Assembly (NCBI GenBank): GCA_031284845.1
Contig: JAITXH010000022.1
Coordinates: forward strand, 1-29,722
From: Puniceicoccales bacterium
GTDB taxonomy: Bacteria > Verrucomicrobiota > Verrucomicrobiia > Opitutales > UBA953
Length of the DNA: 29,722 bases
Reading direction: 5' to 3'
In this document: piece after piece, positions 1-6,982 of the stretch
Numbering within the stretch: position 1 is the stretch's first letter
Layout: each line of letters begins with the position of its first letter
Position numbers and translations under genes: made by a program
The notes under the pieces: model-generated
Told to the model about the DNA's origin: nothing
Databases searched by the model: none
The model's input: the letters and a program-made list of their open reading frames with translations, nothing else

Positions 1-501
1 TGTGTGGAGCAATCCCGCGAATCGCTCAAAGACGACCAGCAACTTTGGGAGGCGATGGCCGACGGCGAGGAGATGCTTCAACTGGGCAAGTTGCGGGTGA
101 GTGCGCGGAATTACGCGGCGCGTTTTGGTTTTACCGGGGCCGACCAGCAGAAGAAAGTCGGCCTGCTGTCCGGCGGGGAGCGCAACCGCGTTCATCTGGC
201 GCGCATGTTGAAGACCGGAGCGAACGTCCTTTTGTTAGACGAACCGACCAATGATCTCGATGTGAACACCATTCGAGCTTTGGAGGATGCCTTGCAGGAC
301 TTCGCGGGTTGCGCGGTGATTATTTCGCATGATCGGTGGTTTCTGGATCGTGTGGCGACGCACATTTTGGCCTTTGAGGGGGACAGTGCTGTGGTTTGGC
401 ATGAGGGCAATTATCAGAGTTACGAGGAAGACCGCCGTCGCCGCATCGGTGCCGCCGCCTCCCACCCGCACCGGATCAAATACCGCCGACTGACGCGGTG
501 A
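1..501 (+). CDS. ettA: EttA-like ABC-F ATPase, C-terminal part (5' cut by window)
   Basis: This is the 3' end of an ABC-F protein. The reading frame is open to base 1, so only about 166 C-terminal residues are visible. Seen: the ABC signature LSGGERNRVHLARML, then Walker B LLLDEPTNDLD, then the switch-region histidine in IISHDRWFLDRVATHIL, and the closing W/EGNYQSYEEDRRRR segment. This order and wording match the second nucleotide-binding domain of EttA, the energy-dependent translational throttle protein, which binds the ribosomal E site and gates the first peptide bond according to ATP/ADP level. ABC-F proteins have no membrane domain and act in the cytosol. The last residues (AAASHPHRIKYRRLTR) form the usual basic tail. 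EttA rather than Uup or YbiT is favoured by the ISHDRWFLDRVATHIL wording. The N-terminal ATPase domain and linker are outside the window. Confidence 0.93.
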   Translation, partial: CVEQSRESLKDDQQLWEAMADGEEMLQLGKLRVSARNYAARFGFTGADQQKKVGLLSGGERNRVHLARMLKTGANVLLLDEPTNDLDVNTIRALEDALQDFAGCAVIISHDRWFLDRVATHILAFEGDSAVVWHEGNYQSYEEDRRRRIGAAASHPHRIKYRRLTR

Positions 502-568
502 AGAGGGGCGAGAGGGAGGTGGGCATTTCCCACTTGCCCACAAGTGATTTCTTCCCCAGTCTTCGGCC

Positions 569-868
569 ATGAATACCAGCATTTTGAAGGATACCCGGTT
601 TACGCTCGTCTCCGAGTTTGCCAAACCTGACAGCAAAAAACGTCTCTCTCTTGGAGCCGCATTGACCAGTTCCGACCGGACTTCGTCGGCATTCAATGTC
701 TATTGCAATACGTTGGGGCAAATCATCCTCGACCCCGTGCAGGCGATTCCCGAATCCGAAGCATGGTTGTTCGCTAACAAAGAGGCACTCGAGGCTGTGC
801 GTGTAGGACTGACGCAATCGGCCAATGGCGAGACGCACGATTTAGGGTCGTTTGCTGAAATCCAATAA
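569..868 (+). CDS. Probable antitoxin of a RelE/ParE-type toxin-antitoxin pair
   Basis: A 99-residue protein whose stop codon lies six bases before the start of a RelE/ParE-like toxin gene, the usual antitoxin-first order. The N-terminal half (KKRLSLGAAL...FNVYCNTLGQIILDP) is beta-rich and looks like an AbrB-type swapped-hairpin DNA-binding region. It is followed by IPESEAWLFANKEALEAVRVGL and a polar tail ending DLGSF, the style of antitoxin tails that wrap the toxin. ATG at 569 is the only plausible start, and no strong Shine-Dalgarno is present. The function is inferred from gene pairing and composition. I did not recognise a named antitoxin family with certainty. Confidence 0.62.
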   Translation: MNTSILKDTRFTLVSEFAKPDSKKRLSLGAALTSSDRTSSAFNVYCNTLGQIILDPVQAIPESEAWLFANKEALEAVRVGLTQSANGETHDLGSFAEIQ

Positions 869-874
869 ACTTCC

Positions 875-1192
875 ATGTTCCGGCAGTTGAGATTCACTAC
901 GCTCGCCAAAGAGCAACTTGAGGCTCTGCGCGGCAACGCGAGGTTCGCAAGCCTTTACAAGCAAATTTGTAAAGCGCTGGGTTATCTTGAAGTCAACCCC
1001 GCCCATCCCGGCCTTAGCACGCACAAGTTTTTTTCCCTCCGGGGAGTCAATGGCGAAGAGGTTTTTGAGGCTTATGCTCAAAATAATACGCCGGGGGCAT
1101 ACCGTATCTTTTGGCATTATGGTCCGGACGAATCTACCGGGCAGCAGCGCATCTCCATTATTACGATCATCGCCATTACGCCGCACCCTTGA
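875..1192 (+). CDS. RelE/ParE-superfamily toxin
   Basis: A 105-residue protein with the size and pattern of a RelE/ParE fold toxin: N-terminal FTTLAKEQLEAL helix, a second helix ARFASLYKQICKALGYLEVNP, the linker HPGLSTHKFFSLRG, then beta strands EVFEAYAQNNTPGAYRIFWHYGP and ISIITIIAITPHP. The strand reading AYRIFWHYGP is the core strand that carries catalytic or substrate residues in this superfamily. Members are mostly ribosome-dependent mRNA nucleases, with some gyrase inhibitors, and are held inactive by the upstream antitoxin. Which activity applies cannot be decided by eye. The gene sits six bases downstream of the antitoxin stop, so the two form one transcription unit. Confidence 0.72.
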   Translation: MFRQLRFTTLAKEQLEALRGNARFASLYKQICKALGYLEVNPAHPGLSTHKFFSLRGVNGEEVFEAYAQNNTPGAYRIFWHYGPDESTGQQRISIITIIAITPHP

Positions 1193-1510
1193 CCGCGAAC
1201 TGGAGGCAGCGTTACGGGCAACTACACAGAAAGCATTCTTACTTGGGAATTCTTTTTAAGGTTCAGCGAGCCCTCAAAACCACTCCACAAACTTTTCTCG
1301 GACTCTGGTGAGGATGAGACGCTCATTTTGAGTGGACGGCTGTATATTCGCGGCAATGTCTCACACTCCGGCCTGTGCCCCGATTCCACCCCGCCGCCGC
1401 CTGCCTGTGCTTACCCTGCCTGTGCCCAAAAATATTTTCTAATAAAATCCTCTTTCGTGCGTTATCTTCCCGTGTTGCAAACAATGGCATCAACAGGGCA
1501 ACTTGTCTTC
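1193..1510. other. Non-coding gap between toxin-antitoxin pair and sigma factor
   Basis: About 318 bases without a supported gene. Seen: three copies of GCCTGTGC (1371, 1403 and 1419), the last two inside the longer repeat CCTGCCTGTGC; then an AT-rich stretch around 1428-1450 (AAAAATATTTTCTAATAAAA) that could carry a promoter -10 for the sigma factor gene. No Rho-independent terminator with a clear T-run was found after the toxin. The short reading frames here have no recognisable product. Confidence 0.4.
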
Positions 1511-2089
1511 ATGACTTTGGAAAATGACCACAAACCTGAATCAGGCACCTCTTCTGCCGGGTTTGTGGAAGCATTGGTGCGTGACTATCAAAACGCACTG
1601 TTCGGCTATGCACGCAGCCTCGTGCGCGATGAGGCTGCCGCGCAGGACATCGTGCAAGACACCTTTTTACGGCTTCTGCAAAAACCGCCTGCACCGGATA
1701 ATGCCCGCGCCTGGCTCTTCCGCGTATGCCGTTCCCGCGCCATAGACTGGTGGCGGCGACGCCACGCCATCCCTATTCTGGAAAATGAAGGCACCACCGA
1801 TTTTTTCGAGCGTCAGCCCGACGAAGCCAACACTCCCGACACAGCAATGCTCCACACCGAAGCCATCGGCGTGCTCTCTCAGCAACTCGCCACACTCAGT
1901 CCGCGACAACGCGAACTCGTCCGCCTCAAATTTCAGGCCGGACTCTCCTACAAAGAAATCGCCGACACCACAGGGCTCACCGTGACCAATGTCGGATTCA
2001 TCTTGCACTCCACGCTCGCCACACTCCGGCAACGCATGGAAACCGCGCTCTCCGGCGCATCCACCACACCCGCACCGGGCAACAACTAA
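1511..2089 (+). CDS. ECF-type RNA polymerase sigma factor
   Basis: A protein of 192 residues from ATG 1511. Region 2 is DYQNALFGYARSLVRDEAAAQDIVQDTFLRLLQ followed by ARAWLFRVCRSRAIDWWRRR, the -10 contacting and core-binding helices. Region 4 is LATLSPRQRELVRLKFQAGLSYKEIADTTGLTVTNVGFILHSTLATLRQRM, a helix-turn-helix for the -35. Region 3 is absent, as in extracytoplasmic-function sigma factors. The frame is open upstream to 1328, but the residues before 1511 are proline- and cysteine-rich and unlike a sigma factor. An in-frame ATG at 1484 is the alternative start. The downstream membrane protein starts 13 bases after the stop, so the pair is probably one sigma/regulator operon. Its target promoters are unknown. 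Confidence 0.93.
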   Translation: MTLENDHKPESGTSSAGFVEALVRDYQNALFGYARSLVRDEAAAQDIVQDTFLRLLQKPPAPDNARAWLFRVCRSRAIDWWRRRHAIPILENEGTTDFFERQPDEANTPDTAMLHTEAIGVLSQQLATLSPRQRELVRLKFQAGLSYKEIADTTGLTVTNVGFILHSTLATLRQRMETALSGASTTPAPGNN

Positions 2090-2102
2090 CATACTTACTA
2101 CA

Positions 2103-3515
2103 ATGAACGATACATCTCTCCCCACGCCCTGCCCCGCACCCGACGACCCGCGCCTGACTGCGCTTGCGCTCGGCGAAATCACCGACCCGGCTGAAGCACG
2201 CGCACTGCGCGAAGCCATCGGCGCCGACCCGGCGAGCCAACGCGAGTTCGACGCGATACGCGCCCTCGCGACAGCCCTGCAAACCGAGTTTCGCGCCGAA
2301 GCACAACCTGCTCGCCCGGCAGCCTCCAACTCGCTTCCATTCGCCGATGCGCAAAAGGCACGGCCCGCCCGCCGACGTGCAGACACCGCGCCTGAAGAAC
2401 CCGCGCACCGCCGCCGCCATGGCTCCGCACGAAGCAGCGGATTCGGCCCACGCCTGACGCCCCGCGCTTCCCTGCCCGAAAAAATCATCCGTTTCACCAT
2501 CCTCGGCGGACTCGGCATAGGCGCCGCAGCCACCTTGATATTCTCCTCAAGACTAGCGGACACTGCGGTAAACAAGACGGAAGAAACCACCGTGGCAACC
2601 GCCCCCGAATACTGGGTGAAATTGCGCCCGAAAAAACCCGCCGCCATTTTGCCCGAAGGACACCCCATCCCGGCTCCCGCAGCCGGTGCCCTGCCCGTTT
2701 CCAAAGAGAACGGGCTTGCCGAGCTTGTCGCCACGTTGCCCGTGCGCATCCCCGGATCGAGGGAAAACATCTTTATGCCCGCAAGAGGCCGCGCCGCATC
2801 ATTATGCCTGACCAGTGCCGGGAAAAACTACGCCCGCCGCCTGCAAAGCAGCCTTATCAAAGGCACTCTCCCGCCACGCCGCCTCATGCGTATTGACGGG
2901 CTTGTGAATGCCTTTTTGTCAGACACCCGCTCTGCCACGGAGCATGGAGTGCAGCTCGTCGCCGAGGCCGTCCCTGCACCATGGGCTTCCGGGCACTGGC
3001 TCGTGCGCGCCACCGTGCGCGCCGGAGAGATTGGCGGTTCCATCGTCGGCACCGGTGCCCATGCCACGGTGGCCTTCTCCCCGGAGCAAGTGGACTCCTG
3101 GCGCATGTTGGGCTGTGAAGACGGCGATACCAATGCTGCCACGCTGGAAGTCCCGGGCGTGATGCGCGGCGGCGAATCGCTGACGACACTTTTTGAATTA
3201 GTGCCTGCTGCCGACGCACGCGAAGGCGAAGCCATCGGCATGGTGCGAATCACTTACCGCACCCCGGAGGGTCAGGTGATGACATTGCTCAAAAAAGTCG
3301 CATGGCCTGCACCGGGTGGCTTGGAAACGGCGCTTGAGGACACACGTTTTGCCGCCGCAGTGGCATCCTTCGGGCTGGCGATGCGCCAATCCCAATATCG
3401 TGGAGCCGCCACGCTTGGCATGGCAGGACGGCTGGCTGAATCTGCAAAAGAGCATCCCAACAAAAAATGGTTTGATGCCATGGTGCGTGATGCAGCACCG
3501 CTAGTCGGGAATTGA
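2103..3515 (+). CDS. YfbK-like membrane protein lacking the VWA domain; possible sigma regulator
   Basis: 470 residues. Seen: a cytosolic N-terminus (1-65, DDPRLTALALGEITDPAEARALREAI) of the kind found at the start of verrucomicrobial VWA proteins encoded beside sigma factors; a basic, Pro/Ala/Arg-rich linker (66-125); one transmembrane helix (about 129-148); then an outside part. Residues about 236-305 follow the YfbK N-terminal domain (NYARRLQSSLIKGTLPPRRL, GLVNAF, then VPAPWASGHWLVRATV). Residues about 319-465 follow DUF3520 (ATVAFSPEQVDSWRMLG, DTRFAAAVASFGLAMRQSQY). The ~200-residue von Willebrand A domain that normally lies between them is missing and no DxSxS MIDAS motif occurs. Position 13 bases after the ECF sigma gene suggests it restrains or senses for that sigma factor; that role is inference. 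Confidence 0.8.
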   Translation: MNDTSLPTPCPAPDDPRLTALALGEITDPAEARALREAIGADPASQREFDAIRALATALQTEFRAEAQPARPAASNSLPFADAQKARPARRRADTAPEEPAHRRRHGSARSSGFGPRLTPRASLPEKIIRFTILGGLGIGAAATLIFSSRLADTAVNKTEETTVATAPEYWVKLRPKKPAAILPEGHPIPAPAAGALPVSKENGLAELVATLPVRIPGSRENIFMPARGRAASLCLTSAGKNYARRLQSSLIKGTLPPRRLMRIDGLVNAFLSDTRSATEHGVQLVAEAVPAPWASGHWLVRATVRAGEIGGSIVGTGAHATVAFSPEQVDSWRMLGCEDGDTNAATLEVPGVMRGGESLTTLFELVPAADAREGEAIGMVRITYRTPEGQVMTLLKKVAWPAPGGLETALEDTRFAAAVASFGLAMRQSQYRGAATLGMAGRLAESAKEHPNKKWFDAMVRDAAPLVGN

Positions 3516-3577
3516 AAAATGAATGCGATGGCGCAAGCCATTCACCTTTTTCTCATTTTCTTCTTTCTTCTCTTCCC

Positions 3578-4231
3578 GTGCTTTCCACCGTCAAACTCTG
3601 CGGCGTCACCCGCACAACGGATGCCCTCGACGCTCTCGCTCAAGGTGTCGCCTACATCGGCGTCAACCGCTGGCCGCAATCCCCCCGGTTCGTCAGCGAT
3701 GCCAATTTGAAGGCTCTCCTCGACGTCATCCCCGCCGGGCGCCGCGTATTCGTGGATGTCGAGCCGGACACCGGAAAACTCAAAAATGCCATAGACGCGG
3801 GATTTGATTTTTTCCAAATACACTTCGCCTCCGACTCCCCTGACGCCCGCGCCCGCGCCGCCGCATGGGAAGCACAAACGGGCAAACACCGCTTGTGGCT
3901 TGCCCCGCGTGTCGCCCCGCACACCCCATGGCCACGCTGGGTGTTCGAGCACGCCGACACCCTGCTTTGCGATGGCTTCCATGCCGGCAAATTCGGCGGC
4001 ACAGGACTTGCCGCAGACTGGTCTCTCTTCGCTTCGCTCAAAAATGAACGCCCGGACAAACGTTGGATACTCGCCGGTGGCCTTAGCCCGACAACGCTCG
4101 CCGAAGCCGCGCACAGCGGTGCGGATTTTTTCGACCTCAACAGCGGCGTCGAAGATGCCCCTGGTGTAAAAAACGCAGAAAAGTTGGCACAGGCCCTTGC
4201 CGCTTTGCTTAATTTTGAGCAAAACAGATAA
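3578..4231 (+). CDS. trpF: Phosphoribosylanthranilate isomerase (tryptophan synthesis)
   Basis: 217 residues from GTG 3578. TrpF catalyses the Amadori rearrangement of N-(5'-phosphoribosyl)anthranilate to CdRP in tryptophan synthesis, as a cytosolic TIM barrel. Seen: VKLCGVTRTTDAL at the N-terminus with the general-base cysteine (C8), SPRFVS, a strand in the QLHG position that reads FQIHFASD, the general-acid aspartate in DTLLCDGFHAGKFGGTG (D132), then the phosphate-binding end LAGGLSPTTLAEA and DFFDLNSGVEDAPGVKN. The frame opens at a TTG (3512) overlapping the previous stop, but family members begin just before the KxCG motif, so GTG 3578 is preferred. It stands alone, away from other trp genes. 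The loss of the usual Gly in QLHG is a mild oddity. Confidence 0.92.
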   Translation: MLSTVKLCGVTRTTDALDALAQGVAYIGVNRWPQSPRFVSDANLKALLDVIPAGRRVFVDVEPDTGKLKNAIDAGFDFFQIHFASDSPDARARAAAWEAQTGKHRLWLAPRVAPHTPWPRWVFEHADTLLCDGFHAGKFGGTGLAADWSLFASLKNERPDKRWILAGGLSPTTLAEAAHSGADFFDLNSGVEDAPGVKNAEKLAQALAALLNFEQNR

Positions 4232-4292
4232 AGATACCTTAAAATGCAAAAAAACGAACAAAACATTTCCGCTTTTCCCATTGCAGAGACTT

Positions 4293-4308
4293 TGGCCCGT
4301 GGCTTGCT
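4293..4308 (+). promoter_or_regulatory. Sigma-54 (-24/-12) promoter of the PII gene
   Basis: TGGCCCG-TGGC-TTGCT differs from the consensus TGGCACG-N4-TTGCW at one base. The GG (4294-4295) and GC (4306-4307) dinucleotides are separated by exactly ten bases, as sigma-54 requires. A transcript would begin near 4319, about 60 bases before the ATG of glnB/glnK. This fits the known nitrogen control of PII genes by NtrC/sigma-54. No enhancer site was identified by eye. Confidence 0.75.
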
Positions 4309-4380
4309 AGACGGGAATCGTTAATCAAACTGACTGTGTCCCTTCAGTAAAAACAACAAAAGACATCAACCACAACCAAC

Positions 4381-4719
4381 ATGAAATTCATCATCGCCGT
4401 CATCAAACCCTTCAAACTGGAAGAAGTCAAAGCCGCCCTTGCTGACATAGGCATCGAAGGCATGACAGTAACCGAAGTAAAAGGCTTTGGCCGACAAAAA
4501 GGTCACACCGAGATTTACCGTGGAAGCGAATACACCGTGGACTTTCTTCCGAAAGTAAAAATCGAAATCGCTGTGGACGACGCCTTGGTTGAGAAGGTCG
4601 TTGACGCCATCACCGTCGCAGCCCGCACCGGAAAAATTGGAGACGGCAAGCTCTTTGTCCTGCCGCTCGGTTCCGTCGTGCGCATCCGCACCGGCGAGCG
4701 CGACAGCGAAGCTCTCTAA
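4381..4719 (+). CDS. glnB: Nitrogen regulatory protein PII
   Basis: 112 residues, the standard length. PII is a trimeric signal protein that binds ATP/ADP and 2-oxoglutarate and adjusts nitrogen enzymes, transporters and kinases. Seen: MKFIIAVIKPFKLEEVKAAL, the T-loop with KGFGRQKGHTEIYRGSEY and Tyr51 (the uridylylation residue of enteric GlnB) intact, VDFLPKVKIEIAV, the B-loop RTGKIGDGKLFVLPL, and the C-loop RIRTGERDSEAL. GlnB and GlnK cannot be separated safely by eye; no amtB or glnA lies next to it. It is monocistronic, with a sigma-54 promoter upstream and a strong terminator 24 bases after the stop. The leader just before the ATG is A/C-rich and lacks a Shine-Dalgarno. Confidence 0.96.
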   Translation: MKFIIAVIKPFKLEEVKAALADIGIEGMTVTEVKGFGRQKGHTEIYRGSEYTVDFLPKVKIEIAVDDALVEKVVDAITVAARTGKIGDGKLFVLPLGSVVRIRTGERDSEAL

Positions 4720-4742
4720 GGTACCACCGCCCCTCCCTGCCA

Positions 4743-4777
4743 AAAAAACGCGATTCCGCCACGGAACCGCGTTTTTT
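4743..4777. terminator. Bidirectional Rho-independent terminator after glnB
   Basis: AAAAAACGCG-A-TTCCG pairs with CGGAA-C-CGCGTTTTTT around a 3-base loop with one A/C mismatch. The A-run on the left and T-run on the right allow termination on either strand. It isolates the PII gene from the sugar kinase that follows. Confidence 0.9.
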
Positions 4778-4888
4778 GTATTCTGCTTCCCCCTCCTCCG
4801 CGCATCACGAAACCCTTCAACCCTTGAAATATGCGGGATAAAGGGTTTGCAAAAAGCCGCCCTCTTGGAGAAACAGAGCGGCGCATTT

Positions 4889-6001
4889 ATGAACACCGCC
4901 ATACAAATCGCCCAGCAATTCTCCACCGAGGGACGCCTGATATCCGTCGAACGTTTCGGCGCAGGAAACGTCAATGATACCTACCTCGCCATAACGCGCA
5001 CCACCTTTTCCGAAAGTCGTTTCGTGCTCCAACGCATTCGCAAGGCCGTCTTCCCCGAACCGGTGCTCCTCATGCAAAACCTGCGCATAGTCACCGACCA
5101 CTGCCACAAAAAGCTGGAAGCCGAGTCCGCCTCCGCCGATCGCGTATGGCAGTTGCCTAAAATCATCCCTGCCCACTCCGGAGCCGATTATCTCACTGAC
5201 GATGCCGGCGACCTCTGGCGTGCGCTTTCCTACATAGCAGGGGCGACCTGCTACGAAAAAGTGCGCGACCTCGCCCACGCCCGCGAAGCTGGCCACGTAC
5301 TCGGCCACTTCCAGCGCCTCATAAGCGACATCCCCGCATCCCGCCTGCATTATGCACTGCCCGGTTTTCACGTCGCCCCAGGTTACCTCGCCAAACTGGA
5401 TGCCACCCTCGCCACAAGCGATGGCCGCGCCCGGCTGGAAGCCAGCACCGAAGCACGCCAGAGCCTGGACTTCATCCGCGCCCGCCACGACCTGTGTTTC
5501 AGCCTGCAAAACGCACTCCAAGCCGGCACACTCATCTCCCGCCCCACGCACGGCGACCCCAAGATCGGCAACATCATGACCGATGACATCACCGGCAAAG
5601 GCACCTGTATCCTCGACCTCGACACCGTGCAGCCCGGACTCATCCACTACGATCTAGGCGACTGCATGCGCTCCTGTTGCAATCCCGCCGGAGAAGACGC
5701 CGACGACCTCGACAGCGTGAACTTCGACCTCGACCTCTTTGACGCCATTTACAGTGGCTACATAGCCGACGCAAAAGAGTTCATCTCCGACGCCGACCGC
5801 GCCCGGTTCTTCGACGCCATCCACCTGCTCCCGCTGGAGCTGGGCATCCGGTTCTTCGCAGACCACCTCGCCGGAGACGTCTATTTCAAAACGCGCTACC
5901 CCGGGCACAACCTCAAGCGCGCCCTCGTCCAGCTTCGCCTCGCCCAGAGCATTGAGAGCCGCGAATCGCAAATCCGCAAAGCGCTGGACGCCGCCCTCTG
6001 A
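4889..6001 (+). CDS. NahK-like sugar 1-kinase (aminoglycoside phosphotransferase fold)
   Basis: 370 residues from ATG 4889. The pattern matches the protein-kinase-like phosphotransferases that include N-acetylhexosamine 1-kinase (NahK/LnpB), often mislabelled mucin desulfatase. Seen: the glycine-rich start VERFGAGNVNDTYLA (21-34), FVLQRIRKAVFPEPVLLMQN, the catalytic loop THGDPKIGN (220-228, with the HGD aspartate and N228), and the metal-binding ILDLDTVQPGLIHYDLGD (241-258). NahK phosphorylates GlcNAc/GalNAc at C1 for the Leloir-like recycling of host glycans; the substrate here is not proven. The frame is open back to 4589, but upstream residues run through glnB and its terminator, so ATG 4889 is chosen. 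The next gene starts 11 bases after its stop. Confidence 0.82.
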   Translation: MNTAIQIAQQFSTEGRLISVERFGAGNVNDTYLAITRTTFSESRFVLQRIRKAVFPEPVLLMQNLRIVTDHCHKKLEAESASADRVWQLPKIIPAHSGADYLTDDAGDLWRALSYIAGATCYEKVRDLAHAREAGHVLGHFQRLISDIPASRLHYALPGFHVAPGYLAKLDATLATSDGRARLEASTEARQSLDFIRARHDLCFSLQNALQAGTLISRPTHGDPKIGNIMTDDITGKGTCILDLDTVQPGLIHYDLGDCMRSCCNPAGEDADDLDSVNFDLDLFDAIYSGYIADAKEFISDADRARFFDAIHLLPLELGIRFFADHLAGDVYFKTRYPGHNLKRALVQLRLAQSIESRESQIRKALDAAL

Positions 6002-6012
6002 GGCCAAGCCCC

Positions 6013-6906
6013 ATGCTCCTCCTTGCCGCCACACCAGCCATCCCCGGCAGCCGCACCGTATTAGGCATATTCCTGCTGGTATTGCTGGGGACCATGACCG
6101 CGGGGACGCGGCACGGCTACTGGAGCGGGCCACTGCGCCAACTCGCCCCCACCGTGGCACTGCTCATCGCATGTTTCATCGCTTGGCTCTCAGGGCCGGA
6201 ATTCGGCCACTGGGCACTGAAAAGCTCATTCATCCCATGGCTCATGCGCGGACTATGCGGCATATGCCTCCTCGGTGCCATCGTCTGGCTAATCACCTAC
6301 TCCGTGCTCTGGCGCCTGGGCCGCAGCCGCTTCCCAAGCAGAATCGGCGAAGTTGAAAATCCCGTGCTCGGCGCGATCGTCGGCTGCTGGACATCCATAC
6401 TCTGGACCTCTGTCGCCTTCCTCTTCGTCGCAGCCATCGGAGCCACTGCCCAATTCTGCCTCGACAACGGCGTCACCGCAAAGAGCGGCTTTGCACACCG
6501 CATGCTCCGCCACGCAGTCGTAGCAAAAAACTCACTCGCCCTCATCAACGGGGCCCAATGGCTGGAAACATGGAATCCCCTGCCCCAGCATACACGGCGC
6601 ATGTTGGAGAAAGGCCTGCGCGTCATCAACACCCCCGGCGCACTCATCCGCCTGCAACGCCTCCAACCCGTCCGCGCCATCGCCACCGACCCCGCCTTTT
6701 ATCCCCTGATACAAGACCCGGAAATCCGCGAAATCGTCTTCAAACGCGACATCGAACGCCTCGTCGCCCACCCCGCAGTATTGCGCCTGCTCGCTGACGA
6801 CAATTTCCAGCGCAAGCTCGCTGAAACCGACTTGGAGCACCTCTTTGACGACACCTTGGAATCTTACCGCAAAGACCCCGGTCAGGAACTCCCTCAGAAA
6901 AATTGA
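6013..6906 (+). CDS. CvpA-like integral membrane protein
   Basis: 297 residues. Seen: four hydrophobic segments in the first ~150 residues (VLGIFLLVLLGTMTAG; LAPTVALLIACFIAWLS; GLCGICLLGAIVWLITYSVL; GCWTSILWTSVAFLFVAAIGA) and a charged, helical cytosolic C-terminal half ending in EHLFDDTLESYRKD. The early GTRHGYWSGP turn and the number and spacing of helices resemble CvpA, a family of inner-membrane proteins tied to colicin V export and envelope homeostasis. The C-terminal half is longer than in enteric CvpA. It follows the NahK-like gene by 11 bases, probably in one operon, although no functional link is known. The assignment rests on topology more than on diagnostic motifs. Confidence 0.58.
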   Translation: MLLLAATPAIPGSRTVLGIFLLVLLGTMTAGTRHGYWSGPLRQLAPTVALLIACFIAWLSGPEFGHWALKSSFIPWLMRGLCGICLLGAIVWLITYSVLWRLGRSRFPSRIGEVENPVLGAIVGCWTSILWTSVAFLFVAAIGATAQFCLDNGVTAKSGFAHRMLRHAVVAKNSLALINGAQWLETWNPLPQHTRRMLEKGLRVINTPGALIRLQRLQPVRAIATDPAFYPLIQDPEIREIVFKRDIERLVAHPAVLRLLADDNFQRKLAETDLEHLFDDTLESYRKDPGQELPQKN

Positions 6907-6982
6907 TTTTTATTCAAATTTCCCTTGGCATCATCCATTTTTCCACCTAGCCTCGTCACCCTTTTAATCTTTTCCAACACAA

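Noticed and set aside
517..535. Terminator after the ABC-F gene
   Set aside because: A 7-bp stem (AGGTGGG/CCCACTT) exists but there is no T-run after it.
1371..1427. Triple GCCTGTGC repeat as an operator or iteron
   Set aside because: Only three short, unevenly spaced copies; chance in a GC-rich spacer is likely.
1328..1510. Upstream extension of the sigma factor gene
   Set aside because: Pro/Cys-rich residues outside the sigma fold; ATG 1511 (or 1484) fits the family length.
1667..2770. 367-codon reading frame on the - strand opposite the sigma factor and its partner
   Set aside because: It covers two well-supported + strand genes and has a low-complexity Ser/Ala/Gly composition typical of the antisense of GC-rich genes.
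4589..4888. Upstream extension of the NahK-like gene
   Set aside because: The in-frame extension overlaps the PII gene and its terminator; the family's start pattern begins at ATG 4889.
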